64,000 nucleotides of DNA from assembly GCA_947462335.1 (NCBI GenBank), contig OX381707.1, positions 20,338,404-20,402,403 on the forward strand. Reading direction: 5' to 3'. How positions within the stretch are numbered: the stretch's first letter is position 1; each line of letters opens with the position of its first letter. Shown here one piece after another: positions 38,549 to 51,003 of the stretch. The position numbers and the translations under genes were made by a program. The DNA is from Harmothoe impar (taxonomy: Eukaryota > Annelida > Polychaeta > Phyllodocida > Polynoidae). The notes below the pieces were generated by a model, which was not told the DNA's origin, did not search any database, and saw only the letters and a list, made by a program, of their open reading frames with translations.

Positions 38549-38936
38549 TTAACCCTTTAAGGTCCGCAGAGTGCTTTAATGGGATAGATATGCAATTTGT
38601 GAAACATGAATGCGGCCCTGGTGAGTCTGTGCTGCATTCCTGAATCATGGCAAGGCAATGGCAAATCATATTAAAGTGGGATGTGGCTTCAGGAACATGA
38701 TACTGGTGATGGAATAAAAGAAGATATTGGAACATTTAATCACTGTTCATTGTTGTCTCGATACACCAATGGAGTACTGCACAGTAACTGACTGGCGCTG
38801 CAATAGTGCATCATGTGCATCATTGTATGCCTGAATGCATCACTGGTGAGTGACTCACATTCAGGTCTGCATCCATGGACGATTAAGACAAAAGGGCACA
38901 GTGTATTAAGGCATCATGCTGCCGCTAAAGGGTTAA
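38549..38936. mobile_element. Family A MITE, long copy
   Basis: TTAACCCTTTAAGGTCCG at the left, GCCGCTAAAGGGTTAA at the right. Longer than its relatives (about 388 bp), probably with an internal insertion around 38650-38760. Confidence 0.7.
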
Positions 38937-39837
38937 CATTGGGGACACAGAGAGGACTGTTTATTGGCCCAGCTGTGTTGCCCAGGCGCCAACACACTCA
39001 CAGGGACTAATGTGATAGCATTCTGCTGTAAACCACCCAGATACAGACTATTACGCCTGACCCCAAGACAGCCGGAAAACTCTGTCATAAAATGTAAAAA
39101 GAGATATAGGGGAAATAAAAAAGAAATGCATTTTCAAGATCTTGGATATCATAAATACGATAGCATTGTCCTCTGCTTAGCTTCATGAAAAAGAAGATAA
39201 GAAAAGGTAGTTTCTAGTGCCCCTGGTTCATGTTTTTTCCCTTCTTCTACAATGTTATGTTTTGTTTTGGTTTTTATACCAGGTAATTGATATTCTATTT
39301 GCTGGGGTTACCTGTGGGGTCCTAGGTAGACATGATTCTGGCATTAACTGGCTTGACCTTCCACTGGTGATGACAGTGCCTGCGTGGTGGGAGATGTTGG
39401 ACATATTATTTAAGGAACATTGTGGGACTATCATAGAATCGTGTCGGTAATGTATTCACTTAGGAATAAACTATTATTCTGTAAACTCTGTCTACAATTA
39501 CTAGACTTGAAAACTGAGACAGTAATACATTTCTCACATTGTTCAGCCTATTGGGGAATGAAAGATAGTTTTCACTTGGCCTTTATTCTCACCTGAAGTG
39601 AAAAGCAATAAATTGATACCCCAACTGGTGGCAAACTAGAATCAACTGATTCAGAGAAAATGAACTCTGCTCAGGTCGGCAACTCTAGGGCCTAGAACAT
39701 GATCCACAACATGTCATGTTCTCTTCTGGCACAGTGTGGGAGGAGTGATGTACGACACACAATTGACGGATCAAAAGATGGAGGGGAGATACTAGTAATT
39801 GGATTGCTTGGATCAGTCATAGTAATTAGTAATTAAC

Positions 39838-40455
39838 AGGAGCAGCAGGGAGAACTTTAATAGCAGAAGCAGCAACAGCACTGGCATTGACAACAGAAAT
39901 AGCAGCAAGGGCAGTAGTGGCTATACAGGCAGGTTCAAGAAAGTCATTTGCCGACGCAGGAGCAATACTAACTGTAGAAGCAGCAGTATCAACTGTGCCA
40001 ACAACAGCAACAACATTGCATCAATAATATTGTTGCAACAGCAGAAATAGCAACACCATGGTCAACAGGAACAGAAAGTACCACTTACAAAAACAGTGCC
40101 AACAACAGCAACAGTAGCAACAGAAACCTCATCAACAACAACAACAGCTTAATACCACCTACAATAACAATGGCAACAACAGCAACAGTAGCAATAGCTA
40201 CATCATCAACAGCAACAACAACAGCTCAATTACTACTTACAGAAATATTGGCAGCAATAGCATCAAAAGCAATTTCAACATCCTCACTAGTAGCACCAGC
40301 ATAGACAGAATCAGAGTTAGAAGCAACAATATTGGCACCAGCACCAACAATAACAACAGCAGATACATCAGCAGCGGCAGCAACATAAAACCCAGTAGCA
40401 GTAAATGTGCACCTACCGCAATAGAGGCAGCAAAACACCAACAAACACAACACTT
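39838..40455. repeat. CAA/CAG-rich cryptic simple sequence
   Basis: About 600 nt dominated by AGCAGCAAC, CAACAACAGC and similar triplets, interrupted and impure. Open frames across it are compositional. Confidence 0.75.
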
Positions 40456-40921
40456 AATTAGACGAAGAGATTTTTTACTATTTCATATAGAGGATGCACA
40501 GTTTAGTGATACCATGAATCATGCATTTCGTCCTCTTTCCTTTCCCCATTATAAGAAACTGCACCTATACACTCCTTTATGATAATTTCCCATATTATTA
40601 TGGTACATTAATGTTACACTTATGTGATACAGTATCAACCATACATGACATCTAAATGGCTTCACGTATCGTTCTACCACCTACAACATAACCAACCCCC
40701 ACCCCCTCCTTTCCCCAGAGTACATACAGAGTGATGTTTATCGTTGACTTTCTGCTCAGCTCTAAGGGTGGTAGATAATTTACACCTCCCCCTACCTTTG
40801 TGCTAGTTTGTATTCGCACCCTTCAGCCCTGGAGGTTGGCAGGTGGCTGTAGGCCGGCTTATTACCACACACCTAACGTCTACATGGATTACTGACACCC
40901 TCTACCAGTCTTACAGTCTTA

Positions 40922-41230
40922 AAGTTAGTATACCAACTGTTACGGTGGCTACTTTTTAAGTTTTAGCATAGGCATAAGCATAGTGATGTTGTGCATCATA
41001 TGTGAAAGTATTAAATCTCTGTGAACAATATTTCTATACTAGAATTCATGTATGAATCATAGTTCAAATGACTATAGACTATATGACTGATCAGTCATAA
41101 TATGTATTACTATCTAATAGGGTAATTAACATGCTTTTTTTACAGCACAAACCTAGAGGATAATGCATCATGACGACAAAACAAAAACTCCTAGTTGAAA
41201 AAGCAAAACACATTTGAGTACTATGCAGCC
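40922..41230. mobile_element. Family B MITE, partial
   Basis: TTAAAGTTAGTATACCAACT, then GTTACGGTGGC, matches the left end at 3358; shared ATGTGAAAGTATTAAA further in. The right end was not identified. Confidence 0.5.
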
Positions 41231-41843
41231 CTTTTAGAGATATCGTTAGTTTTACTTGAATGGCTCCTCAGTGGTTTTTGCTCAATAATTACTTTTGCTT
41301 ACCCTCCGTAGGGTAAGCTATAGACGAATACATTGAGAATACATTCTGAGGAACCGACAAAAATGCGAATATGACATCAACATTCCGCAATGTATTACCG
41401 TTTTCAAATGATGTGTGTCTTATGAATCTCATGATAAAAAAAGGTTGGATATCAAAACCGTATACAGACAACAGTACTAGCATATACCAATGAAAAACAC
41501 AACTTTAACATTGAAAGTCCCCCCTACTTCCCGTACGGGTGTATGGACTGTTAGTGGCAGTATTTGTGTGTATAGTCTCTGACAGCTGAGGGTGTGAGCA
41601 GGTGGTGGGTGGGCAGTAGTCTTCTACATGATGTAGATTAATTAGATACACTTCCCATAGGTATAAGTACACAGCTAACACACTACAAGTCATGCCGCCT
41701 CCCACATTCATCCTATCTATTAATTAGTTATGCTCGTTTATCGCCGTGATGCATGAATGCAGTGGCGAGTAACTCACAAATATAGAATGTTGACTCAAAA
41801 CCATGGAAATGTATGGAATGAATATAGAATTGGCCTAAGCTCC

Positions 41844-42032
<189 letters not shown>

Positions 42033-43181
42033 CTTTTAATGTATCTTTTAATGGCAAAGTCATCAGTGGTGGATTTGGCCCTTAATGCTCCTTGGACAGA
42101 AAATGTTCACGTGTGTTCTTTTCCAACTTGGATAGAGTGACTCAAAAAGAAACTTGGAGCGGCGCAGGAGAAGCCTTCCCACCTATTGTAACATTCTTGA
42201 TCTCATCCAAGATAATGGATTGTCTTTATAAGTTGCACCACATGGCACGACTTGAATACACAAGCAGACAAACAACTTACACAACAACATCTATAAAGAT
42301 TACCCTAGGAATTAATCCTAAGGGAGCCAGACTTTATAAGGAGAAAGATGTAGGGATGGGTCCCGGGCTACTGTAGGGTAGGGTTCACATGTGAGAACAA
42401 GGATAATTTTACTTCTGGGAAATTAAGATATATCGATCAAGGTTAAGGAGGGGTGGTGTTAACAAAGGAGGCTCAAATTGATGAAGCCACGATTCCATTA
42501 TATAGACCAGGAGCCATAAACCATTTTGTGTCTTGGCTGAAAAAAGGTTTAGGGGTATGATCTAACCCCCCAAAAAAGGTTTAAGTTAGTACATCCTATA
42601 GATGTGTGGGACAAACGAATATTTTCCCCAAATGGGTCAGAATGTTCACAAATAACATACATAACTTCCTATCTATTCCATTCCTCCTTATTCCCTCCGA
42701 TTTTGCTCAAATTTGATCTTACTGCCCAATATATGGTCCTTTTGGAATAAAATCGTTCACAATGTTATTCTTCCCCATTGAAAATGCAATAGAACAGCAT
42801 ATAGTTGGGCCATATTGCATCCCTTTCTGACCTATTAATACCCACTGATGGCATTTGACTGAACCATATTCTCTAATCATATACGGTTAAAGTGTTTGGA
42901 ATATATTTCAAGACTTAGACTTTGAATTTTTTTTCGGATATAGCCACTATTACCAATACTAAACAAAATAACATGCACAGATTGACCCATGACCACCCAA
43001 TACATCTACATGCAGATTGCTTGAAATAATAAAAATCTCACCCAATTATTTAGCGACCTTTCTTTTAAAACATTGGGGCAATGTATGTTGATACATGTAT
43101 GTTAGTACATTCATAATGCATATCTGGATCAGAAATACACTCCAATGTGAAAGATAATGCTTCAGTGATGGAACTCTGGTA

Positions 43182-43400
43182 TTAGTAGTGTGGGCATGAC
43201 TTGGTGAAGGAGGGGGTAATCCTGGCAGCGCTGGATGAGCGTCGGGAGGCCTGAGCACCTTGTTTACGGGGTGAGCTGCTCCTTGCTGCTATGAGCTGCT
43301 CCTGGTTGCGGTCTATGGGGGATAGAGGGGTTGGCCTGGGACGGGTGCGTCTTGGCACCTGCTCCCTAACATCTGATAAGTTCACTAGTCTATAAAGGTC
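43182..43400 (-). CDS. Possible terminal coding exon of an unknown minus-strand gene
   Basis: A GC-richer open stretch ending in TAA at 43182. It reads DLYRLVNLSDVREQVPRRTR, followed by an Arg/Ser/Pro-rich tail (RSSSPRKQ, SRRSSSAAR) ending SCPHY. Two possible acceptors precede it: TTTATAG, then ACTAG near 43390, and CTTATCAG, then ATG near 43380. No family recognised. Composition differs from flanking DNA and there is no transposon signature. No nearby AATAAA and no upstream exons were identified, so this is only a candidate. Confidence 0.3.
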   Translation of the reverse strand, partial: DLYRLVNLSDVREQVPRRTRPRPTPLSPIDRNQEQLIAARSSSPRKQGAQASRRSSSAARITPSFTKSCPHY

Positions 43401-43664
43401 ATGCGTGTCAAAACTGGGTGTTTACAAGTGGTTCCAAGTAAGGACACTACTTTGCAGATTGGTATTGGAGAAACATAGATAGATGGATGGATGATATATA
43501 AATTATAGAAACAGACAGAGACAGGAGCATACAATAACTGTCACACATATCTCACCCCTTTGTTTTGATACTCTCTGCCCCATGAGAGAGTTAATATCCA
43601 GGGTTAATGTCGTAAAGCACCACTCCCACTGATCCACCCACTGGCTTAGTTACCACGCACCCGA

Positions 43665-43760
43665 CCCCGCCCCCTCACACATATCATTGTTGTGATCACA
43701 CTCGCGCCCCCTGGTGCTATAAATAGGAGCTGCTCCCTATCTGAGCCATGCTAAACGAAG
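43665..43760 (+). promoter_or_regulatory. Core-promoter-like cluster: GC box, CTCF-like motif, TATA box
   Basis: CCCGCCCC near 43673, GCGCCCCCTGGTGC at 43704-43717 (13 of 14 to the reverse CTCF core) and TATAAATAGG at 43718-43727. The downstream ATG opens only 11 codons and no exon was recognised. Confidence 0.35.
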
Positions 43761-43824
43761 CCATATATATAAGTACACTGTAGTGGGGGAGGAGGGAGGG
43801 GGATGTGGATGATACTAGTAGGTC

Positions 43825-44137
43825 CTAACCCTTTAAGGGCCGTGTAGTGATTTGATGTGCTATGTGCATGGACATGAGGATGCATTAATATTGCCCTGGC
43901 GAGTAAATCACCAGCGCTGCATTCATGCAAAATGCTGGCCCTTAAATAGTATCAATCCCATTGGATCGGTATGATGCTTGAATGCAGCCCTGGATGGCGA
44001 GTTATTCACCAGCGCTGCATTCAAGCATCATGCTGACCCTCCAAAAGCATCAATCCCATTGGGGCTGCATTCAAGCATTTTATTAGTGACAGAATACAGA
44101 ATGCACATTAAGCACTATGCGGCATTTAAAGGGTTAA
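43825..44137. mobile_element. Family A MITE with two internal hairpin units
   Basis: Left CTAACCCTTTAAGGGCC, right GGCATTTAAAGGGTTAA. Internal GCATTAATATTGCCCTGGCG-type half-palindromes occur twice. Confidence 0.8.
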
Positions 44138-44605
44138 CGGCTCATGGTAGCGGTAGAGACGTGAAGGGGAGAGGGCAGATGGAGGTGGGTGATAGCTCTT
44201 TACCTGAATAATTCTCATTCATCACGGCCCTATTTGTGTACTAGAAGTAGCTGTAGAAATCGCTGTTGACTTCCTGTTGACTTCCTGTCCCACATGCCAA
44301 GAGGTTGCGTGTATATATGTATGTATTTGGTATGTATTTTTATACAGAGAAGGGGGTGGGGAGAAATGGGAAATGAGAGGCACGTGCCCCCAATTAGAAC
44401 CAAAGAAATCTAAAACAAATTTGTTCTCTGCAATTCATATATAAGCATATGCCATTGTATGCGCTATGCTATATAAGCTGATGCTCAAGGCTGGTTAGGG
44501 TGTTAGGGTGGCCTCTCCCCAATAAAGATTTAGTTCCTACGTCTCTGAGATTTGCCCTGTGCTCATTCAAAGCCTTGCCTCTATAGAGGTCGCGGAAAAC
44601 TTAGT

Positions 44606-44682
44606 CATTGGATGAGCCGGGAATCGAACCTAAAACCTCTCACACAGGTGACAAGCATGCTTACCGTTAAACTACCAACCCT
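44606..44682 (-). pseudogene. tRNA-like sequence (tRNA pseudogene or SINE head)
   Basis: On the minus strand GGTTGGTAGTTTAACGGTAA resembles an A box and D arm, and GGTTCGATTCCCGG is a perfect B-box core. The anticodon region CTTGTCACC would place GTC. Acceptor and T-stem pairings are poor, so it is not a convincing functional tRNA. Confidence 0.5.
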
Positions 44683-44736
44683 TGTCTGACTACGCACCGC
44701 TTACTATGTTACTGGATCGCATTCACAAGTCCCCTT

Positions 44737-45045
44737 CAGTGGCGGATCCAGGATTTGGAAAAGGAGGGGGCGCGCCCTGACTTAGTGCCCCTACACTTTT
44801 TTTGCCCCTCTTACCCTACTAATTTTTCCCCAAAACTTTACCCTTTGTAGGAGACTTAGGCCCACAATACTGTGTTTTTTTTGGGGGGAGGGGGTATATA
44901 CCATGTTCGGGGAGATCTGAAAGAAATTCCATCGTGCGAAGGATTTTGATGAAAAACTGAGTAATCCTGTTGTGACATTTGAGCGCAAAAAAATGGACCC
45001 TTGTTTCAACGAATCTTGTGAAACTTGACCCTTCCTAGGGCCTCT
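44737..45045. mobile_element. Transposon-like repeat end (CAGTGGCGGATCCAGG)
   Basis: CAGTGGCGGATCCAGGATTT, followed by a G-run, is a terminus type seen widely in animal genomes. The right limit and class were not resolved. Confidence 0.4.
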
Positions 45046-45319
45046 AGTGGTTGCACAGATCAGCTAAAGGCATTAACCGGCTCCTTACTACTTGCTTGCA
45101 CCCTGGAGGTGATGAGGTATAAGGTTTCCATGGTTGCCATTCAAGACCAGGCAGGTGGGAAGAGAAAGGCCTCTTTTTACTCTGAATTCTGAAGCTGTGC
45201 ACTAAGAAGGTAACTCAGGAAGGCTTTTGTGGGCGCAGCACAGGACGCCAGTGTCCGGACGGACGTGACGGGAAGGAGGCAGGCTGGTGTTGGGGGGAAA
45301 CGGATGTAAATGGAGGGTA

Positions 45320-45583
45320 CACTGAAAAAGTAAACTTGTCTCCAGACTCGTCGAAGTGACTATCATAAAATAAACGAGTTAAAAGTTGTCTAACCTATCA
45401 GGTTACCGTCCCACAAATAGAATCTGGAGCTGGCAAATGTCGGGTTTTGGGCTGGCACATGCCAAGTGGGTCTTCTATCTCCAGCTAGAAGACCCGTTTC
45501 CTTGTCACTTAGACAAGTTTTTGACTCGTTTATTTTATGACCGTCACTTGGAAGAGTCTGGAGACAAGTTTATTTTTTGAGTA
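45320..45583. mobile_element. Tc1/mariner-like MITE, copy 1
   Basis: TA at both flanks (45318-45319, 45584-45585), ends CACTGAAAAAGTAAACTTG and the complement of CTCAAAAAATAAACTTG. 264 bp. A second copy at 50062-50325 is inverted and the same length. Confidence 0.85.
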
Positions 45584-45620
45584 TAGGGGGAGTGGAGTTG
45601 TCTGGTATGGTAGGGAGGCA

Positions 45621-45845
45621 TTAACCCTTTAAGGTGAACATAGTCTTTTAATGCACTCAGCTGTTGTCGTCATGATTCATGAATGTAGCCCTGGCTACAA
45701 TAACTCCCCAGTGCTGCATTTATGCATCATGCCGGCCATACAGGGTTGATACACTCCCGAAGGATCAGCATGATGCACCAAGCCTTGCCGGAGAGTTATT
45801 ACCAGTACTGCATTGGTGCATTTTGACGACCAATAAAAGGGTCAA
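45621..45845. mobile_element. Family A MITE
   Basis: Left TTAACCCTTTAAGGTG; right end degraded (AAAAGGGTCAAC). Internal GCATGATGCACC and CAGTGCTGCATTTATGC motifs as in other members. Confidence 0.7.
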
Positions 45846-46204
45846 CAAATGACGTCAAATGTTTAGGGATGCGGGAGGGGGTTAGTAAGTATGCTATCGA
45901 AGTTGGTATCTCTAATATGGATAACATAAGTGGAACATCTGTATAATGTACTGGGTAGAAACGGCACTAAATCCTTCTCTCAATGTCTATTAAACAGTCA
46001 TATAGCCCCAAAAGACACGTCCCTGGCAGGAGAACCAAAGCCCTTCGAGATAATCTCAGCTCACTGAGACTCTCAGTGAGCCACTGCCAGGTGTGTGTAA
46101 TGTACATGCACATACGCCTGGGTCTGATTTGAAATACTTCTTAAGTTAAAATCTGATGTATAATCACAGTACACAGGCTCCTCCGCCAAGTCTATGATCG
46201 AGCT

Positions 46205-46265
46205 ATTTCTAGTTGAGTTGAGTTTAATTGTTTTATTTTGGCAAAATACATCTCAATACTAAGAG
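46205..46265 (-). repeat. LINE-like 3' tail remnant
   Basis: On the minus strand AATACATTTTGCC-like text runs into AATAAAACAATTAAACTC and AACTC repeats, like the tails of the two LINEs in this window. Very short; no coding sequence. Confidence 0.3.
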
Positions 46266-49124
46266 AGTTCTCCCCGTATAGTTAAGCCAGTCTATAATGG
46301 TTTCTCACAGAAATCATCATACTTCTTTCTTTCTGATAATTCTTTTAATGAAATACATGTTGGACTAGTCCAGGAGGACTAGTGGACGAAGGTGTGGGTG
46401 TTACCCTTGCTTAAATTAAAAATTTGCGGAAAAACACTCCCCTCACACTTGCGGCTAGATGCATGACTCTCTAGGTGACCTAGAGAGTCAAACATTAGGC
46501 TGGTTGAGGGTGAGAAAATTTCACCAAGAAAGTGTACCCAGTTTAATGAAATACATGATACAAATTGACAATTTAAAGTGCACTATCAGTAACACAGTGA
46601 GCTCAGAATAATTTGACGTATCACTACAAGCCTTTATTTCTCCATACATCTAACCCCTAGTAATTATTGGCCTCACAAAGGCTGTTTGCGCTTTACAGTA
46701 CAGTGTACCAGTATTAATGACTTGGCAGTGAGAGATAGTACTGACCACAACTATCTATGTTACCATATTATTCATGACAAAAAAGTCGCTCCAATGGATA
46801 ATCGGGATACACTCCTAATGGCTATAGTAAAATAGAATCAATATCGATTCATTCTCCATCATGACTATGAGCCACATTTTTAGAGTATTAGATGCTAGTT
46901 TAATTTGAAACTATTGATACTGATTCAATATTGGTTTAGTGTTGACCAACGCTGAATGACTTGAATGGAAAGGTTAAAATTTGGCCCACGTTTCACCGTC
47001 GACATGTCCCTGCTAAACCAACACTCAAGTAAATTCTATTCAACATTGACAGGATTCAACAGACAATTATCATTGATTTTGTGATAGGAATTTGCTCCAC
47101 CACCCCCTCCCCCAGCCCCCGTGTAACTATGATCTAGAAATGAAGGAAATGCTAGATGAAGGAAAACATGTATTTCTTATGCCTTTTATATGCACAGAGT
47201 TTTTATACAATAGTACGTTATATTATATGTGTGAGTTATCCCAGTATCAGACAATAAAAAGGTAGATTACCATCTGAGGCCCCTTCAAAAAGATCCTAAT
47301 ATATATTCAGTACTGGGACTACCATGCTTTTTCATTACTGAGAATTGCAAAGTGGGCCCAGGTGGCAAAAAGTCCAGGAGGGTAAATCATAAAAAGTAAC
47401 TAACTGTTGTTATACAAACGATATTGAAAATGTGATTCTCGTCAAAGTAAAATGGGTAGTACTCCCCAGGGACATGTGTTTCAATATCCATGTCTCTAAT
47501 TGGTCGCTTGTTGAGTGTTGGTGTGATGCAGAAAGTATTTTTCAGGTAAAATAGATGTTTCAACCATTTGGAAATGTGGTTAAAATAAATGTTTTAACTC
47601 TGATTTTGCCATGCTAAAAGGACATTTATCTGGGGGTCCAATAGTCATTTTAAGATAATTAGATTCGTTAATACAATACTTACTGTAACTTTGAATATGA
47701 TATGTTGTAGATAATCTGCCACACATGAAGACCCCTCTCAGCATGGTAGGATTAAAAATTGTATACCTATGTTATGCCCCTAAGAAGAATCTATGTTTTT
47801 TCCTGAAATCGTTTTTATTTAAGTGAATTACACACAGAATGGTAGGAGGGGGTGATGTTGGGTACTGATAGTGTACTCGGGTACCTCCAAGTGAGAAGAG
47901 GTGATGTAGGGTACTGATAGCGTACTCAGGTACCTCCAAGTGAGAAGGGGTGATGTAGGGTACTGATAGCGTACTCAGGTACCTCCGAGTGAGAAGGGGT
48001 GATGTACGGTACTGATAGCGTACTCAGATATACCTCCAAGTGAGAAGGGGTGGTATCGGTGATCTTGACGTAGGGTAATTATATTATTGATAGGCATGTT
48101 AATGTGCAGACATACGGTAGGTAAATTGGCATTATAGTTGGTGTATATAATATGTGAATCATTAGTATTGTCTTTGATGAAACGATGCATTTGTGAACAT
48201 GCATTTTGCAAGGAATTCCCTCTCATGAGGGGGTATTCCCCAATATAAAATGACGTCATAGGGGGTGTGTTCGACTACTCATATTACTCCTTGATATAAA
48301 CTCCTTAAAACATGCATATATCATTTGAATAAAACGACCAATACTGAACGATTTGAATACCTATTAAACGACCAATTGTGATTCATAGTTCGTCCAGGGA
48401 AATGTCCCAAAGAATTGCAACAAAACGAAAATGTATTGTGAATCACAATACATCGTCACTATGAAATGCATAGTTTTCAAATACATGTTTTGGGCCATCT
48501 TAAGTGACGATATAGTCAGTTTTTATGATTTACTCTCCAGACTTATTTCACCTGATTGAAAACTTTGCAAATTGTCAATATTCAATTTCTCTTTTTTGTT
48601 CTATAGACATCTGTGAATAACGTGGTTTAAATTACTCAAACATGAGTTTTGCCAGCTTAGAAGTGGAGGAAAATACGTATGGCTGAATAGCAGAGCATGA
48701 GGTATGAACTAGATGTCGACTCAGTAAACAATGTAATAATAGTTCAGGTTCATACAAATAAAAGTGCCGAGGTATAGACTAGCTGTATACCACAGATACA
48801 GCAAAATGGGAGACACAGTATCATATAGAGATGCATGAAAATCAATACCTGTGCAGATAGAAAAGGGTGTCAGGCTGCCCCTTTTTCAGAGTCAGGTATA
48901 TCATCATAATTACGAGAATGCCAAATTGGTGCGGACAAAGTCTTTTTTCCTTGAGGGGGGGTGTACCAATCTCAAAGTAAATTTTTAAAATCTTAAATTT
49001 TTAAAGTTTTCTGATATTGGTTTAAACATCGCCACTACTCGCCAGTGCTCACGGAACACCAACCCGAAGGTATAATTCCAAAACCTCCCTGGGGGCCTAC
49101 AAGCTACGGATCCCCGACAACCAA
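46266..49124. other. No gene recognised
   Basis: AT-rich DNA with a perfect-arm palindrome GACTCTCTAGGTGACCTAGA at about 46464, plus the 49-bp minisatellite. Nothing coding seen. Confidence 0.5.
47851..48050. repeat. 49-bp minisatellite, 4 units
   Basis: Units begin at 47851, 47900, 47949 and 47998 with GGTGATGT and contain GGTACTGATAGCGTACTC and ACCTCCAAGTGAGAAG. Very low divergence, so recent expansion. No spacers. Confidence 0.9.
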
Positions 49125-49371
49125 CAATCACACAGAAAAGAAGTAGAATAACTCTGACTCCCGCCTTGATCACTGAGGTAACTCTCCCCTGGACTCTAAA
49201 GTGACTCACTAACAATAGCAGGACTCTATAATGACTCTTATTCTAAGACTCCCTAATGGTTTGGAGTCACTTTAGAGTTGTGGGGAGAGTCCGGGGGGAA
49301 AGTTACCTCAGCGATCGAGTCCAGACTCCCATATGGGATTCATCGTGATTCTAATTCTTTTCTCTGTGAAC
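49125..49371. mobile_element. Inverted-repeat element, about 250 bp
   Basis: CACAGAAAAGAAGTAGAATA on the left pairs imperfectly with GATTCTAATTCTTTTCTCTG on the right. Inner arms contain GAGGTAACTCTCCCC and its complement, and AGTGACTC/GAGTCACT around a short centre. Confidence 0.7.
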
Positions 49372-49646
49372 CATCCCACCTTTTGGTACTGTTGGACCCC
49401 CAAACTTAAATACGCTCCGCCGTTTCAATGCAATGCATTACTCCCATGTCAGAGTCCAAATAGAGGCAATTCTAGACTCCGGGGGCCGGGGGAGACAGCC
49501 GAGCGATCATGACAGGGAAATATTTCGGCGACATCATTGACTCTGGAAAGAGTTAGGATGACTCCCTTTGTTTCTCTATATATACATGTAATTTGAAACT
49601 CGACTTTATATCACAATAAAATAAGGCATACAGTCAGACAGTTCAT

Positions 49647-49649
<3 letters not shown>

Positions 49650-49731
<82 letters not shown>
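49650..49731. repeat. (TA)n microsatellite
   Basis: Continuous TA tract with one G. Confidence 0.95.
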
Positions 49732-49735
<4 letters not shown>

Positions 49736-50019
49736 CTTCCTCTCACATATACAACACTATAGATTCTACCTGCGTCATTCCTGACATTAATTCACGATTC
49801 ACAGCCAGTCTCCCTCCCACACATGCCATACAACAGAGCAAGGCCCGGCCATATATAGGTGCACTGGAATAACGACTCATCACAGGGCATCATGCCTTAG
49901 ATAATTGATGGAGGTTTATTTATGGGCATGTTGGTGACTTATTGTGTACAAATGTAAATCATATCTAAGATAATACTTAACATGAGCGCTTTTGTCCATA
50001 GTTTGTGCATGAGTTATTC

Positions 50020-50370
50020 GTGTCCTTTTGTCAGCATGATGGATAAATACAGCACCAAATACACTCAAAAAGTAAACTTGTCTCCAGACTCTTCCAAGTG
50101 ACAGTCATAAAATAAAAGAGTCAAAAACTTGTCTAAGTGACAAGGACGTGGGTCTTCTAGCTGGAGATAGAAGACCCACTTGGCATGTGCCAGTCCAAAG
50201 CCCAAAATTTGCCAGCTCCAGATCATATTTGTGGGATGGTAAGCTGATAGGTTAGACAACTGTTGACTCGTTTATTTCATGATAGTTACTTCGACGAGTC
50301 CGGAGACAAGTTTACTTTTTCAGTGTAACTCATTAGCACTGTCTTGGTGTATCATGTGGACCCTTGTGAC
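50020..50370. mobile_element. Decayed family A MITE interrupted by a nested element
   Basis: GTCAGCATGATGGATAAATA before 50060 and ACTCATTAGCACTGTCTTGG after 50327 are halves of the family A core, separated by the Tc1-like MITE. Confidence 0.5.
50062..50325. mobile_element. Tc1/mariner-like MITE, copy 2 (inverted)
   Basis: TA flanks at 50060-50061 and 50326-50327; ends CACTCAAAAAGTAAACTTG and the complement of CACTGAAAAAGTAAACTTG. Inverted relative to 45320-45583. Confidence 0.9.
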
Positions 50371-50480
50371 AAGTATCAAGCCCATGAGGTTGGCCTAATC
50401 AGATCGTGCACGAATCCAGCAGCGGCGAGTCATGACAGTAGATGACCATGAACCTTGAGTATTGTTCAGTCTTTGAAAGG

Positions 50481-50683
50481 CTAGCCCTTTAAGAGCAACA
50501 TAGTACATTAATGTCCTAGATCCATGGATGCACCCCTGGTCTGTGTTCATGCGTGATGCTAATCCTGTGGAAGTGCATCAACCCCACAGGGTCGGCATGA
50601 TGCGTGCATGCAGGCTGGATGCGTGCATCACAACTATGAAGGGCATGATGCATTTAGGCACAACGCAGCCGTTAAAGGGTTAA
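50481..50683. mobile_element. Family A MITE
   Basis: Left CTAGCCCTTTAAGAGC, right GCAGCCGTTAAAGGGTTAA. Confidence 0.75.
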
Positions 50684-50942
50684 ACCAGAGGTAGGGTGTG
50701 AATATACATGCGTCTCATCTCTTCCCATACATCATTGAGCACCAAGGGGAGCTGTCCATCTCACCCCCAGAATAACAAGTGCTTTCCAACGATGAACTTG
50801 GTGGTTGGAAGTTCCCCTCAGAATGCGTGGGAGTGCAAGTAAGTCCTTTTTGTGGTAGTTGTTATGTTCTTTTACTGCTTTAGAAAGTAGGGTTATGGAA
50901 TAATTTTGAACATTTTTTGTTTCCAATATGTCATACACAGAA

Positions 50943-51003
50943 AGATACAGAGAGACATGCAGAGAGATAGACAGAGACAGATAGAGACAGACAGACAGAC
51001 AGA
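50943..51003. repeat. GACA/GAGA-rich simple repeat
   Basis: AGACAGACAGACAGACAG and related purine-rich text. Confidence 0.85.

Noticed and set aside
39460..39560. Weak LINE-like Cys/His text (ETVIHFSHCSAYW)
   Set aside because: Too short, with only part of the expected Cys/His pattern.
40226..40453. Ala/Val-rich open frame on the minus strand
   Set aside because: Composition of the CAA/CAG-rich tract; no start context or family resemblance.
44606..44682. Functional tRNA-Asp gene
   Set aside because: The B box is perfect but acceptor and T-stem pairing fail; kept only as tRNA-like pseudogene or SINE.
47851..48050. CRISPR-like array
   Set aside because: Units are head to tail without unique spacers, and the genome is eukaryotic.
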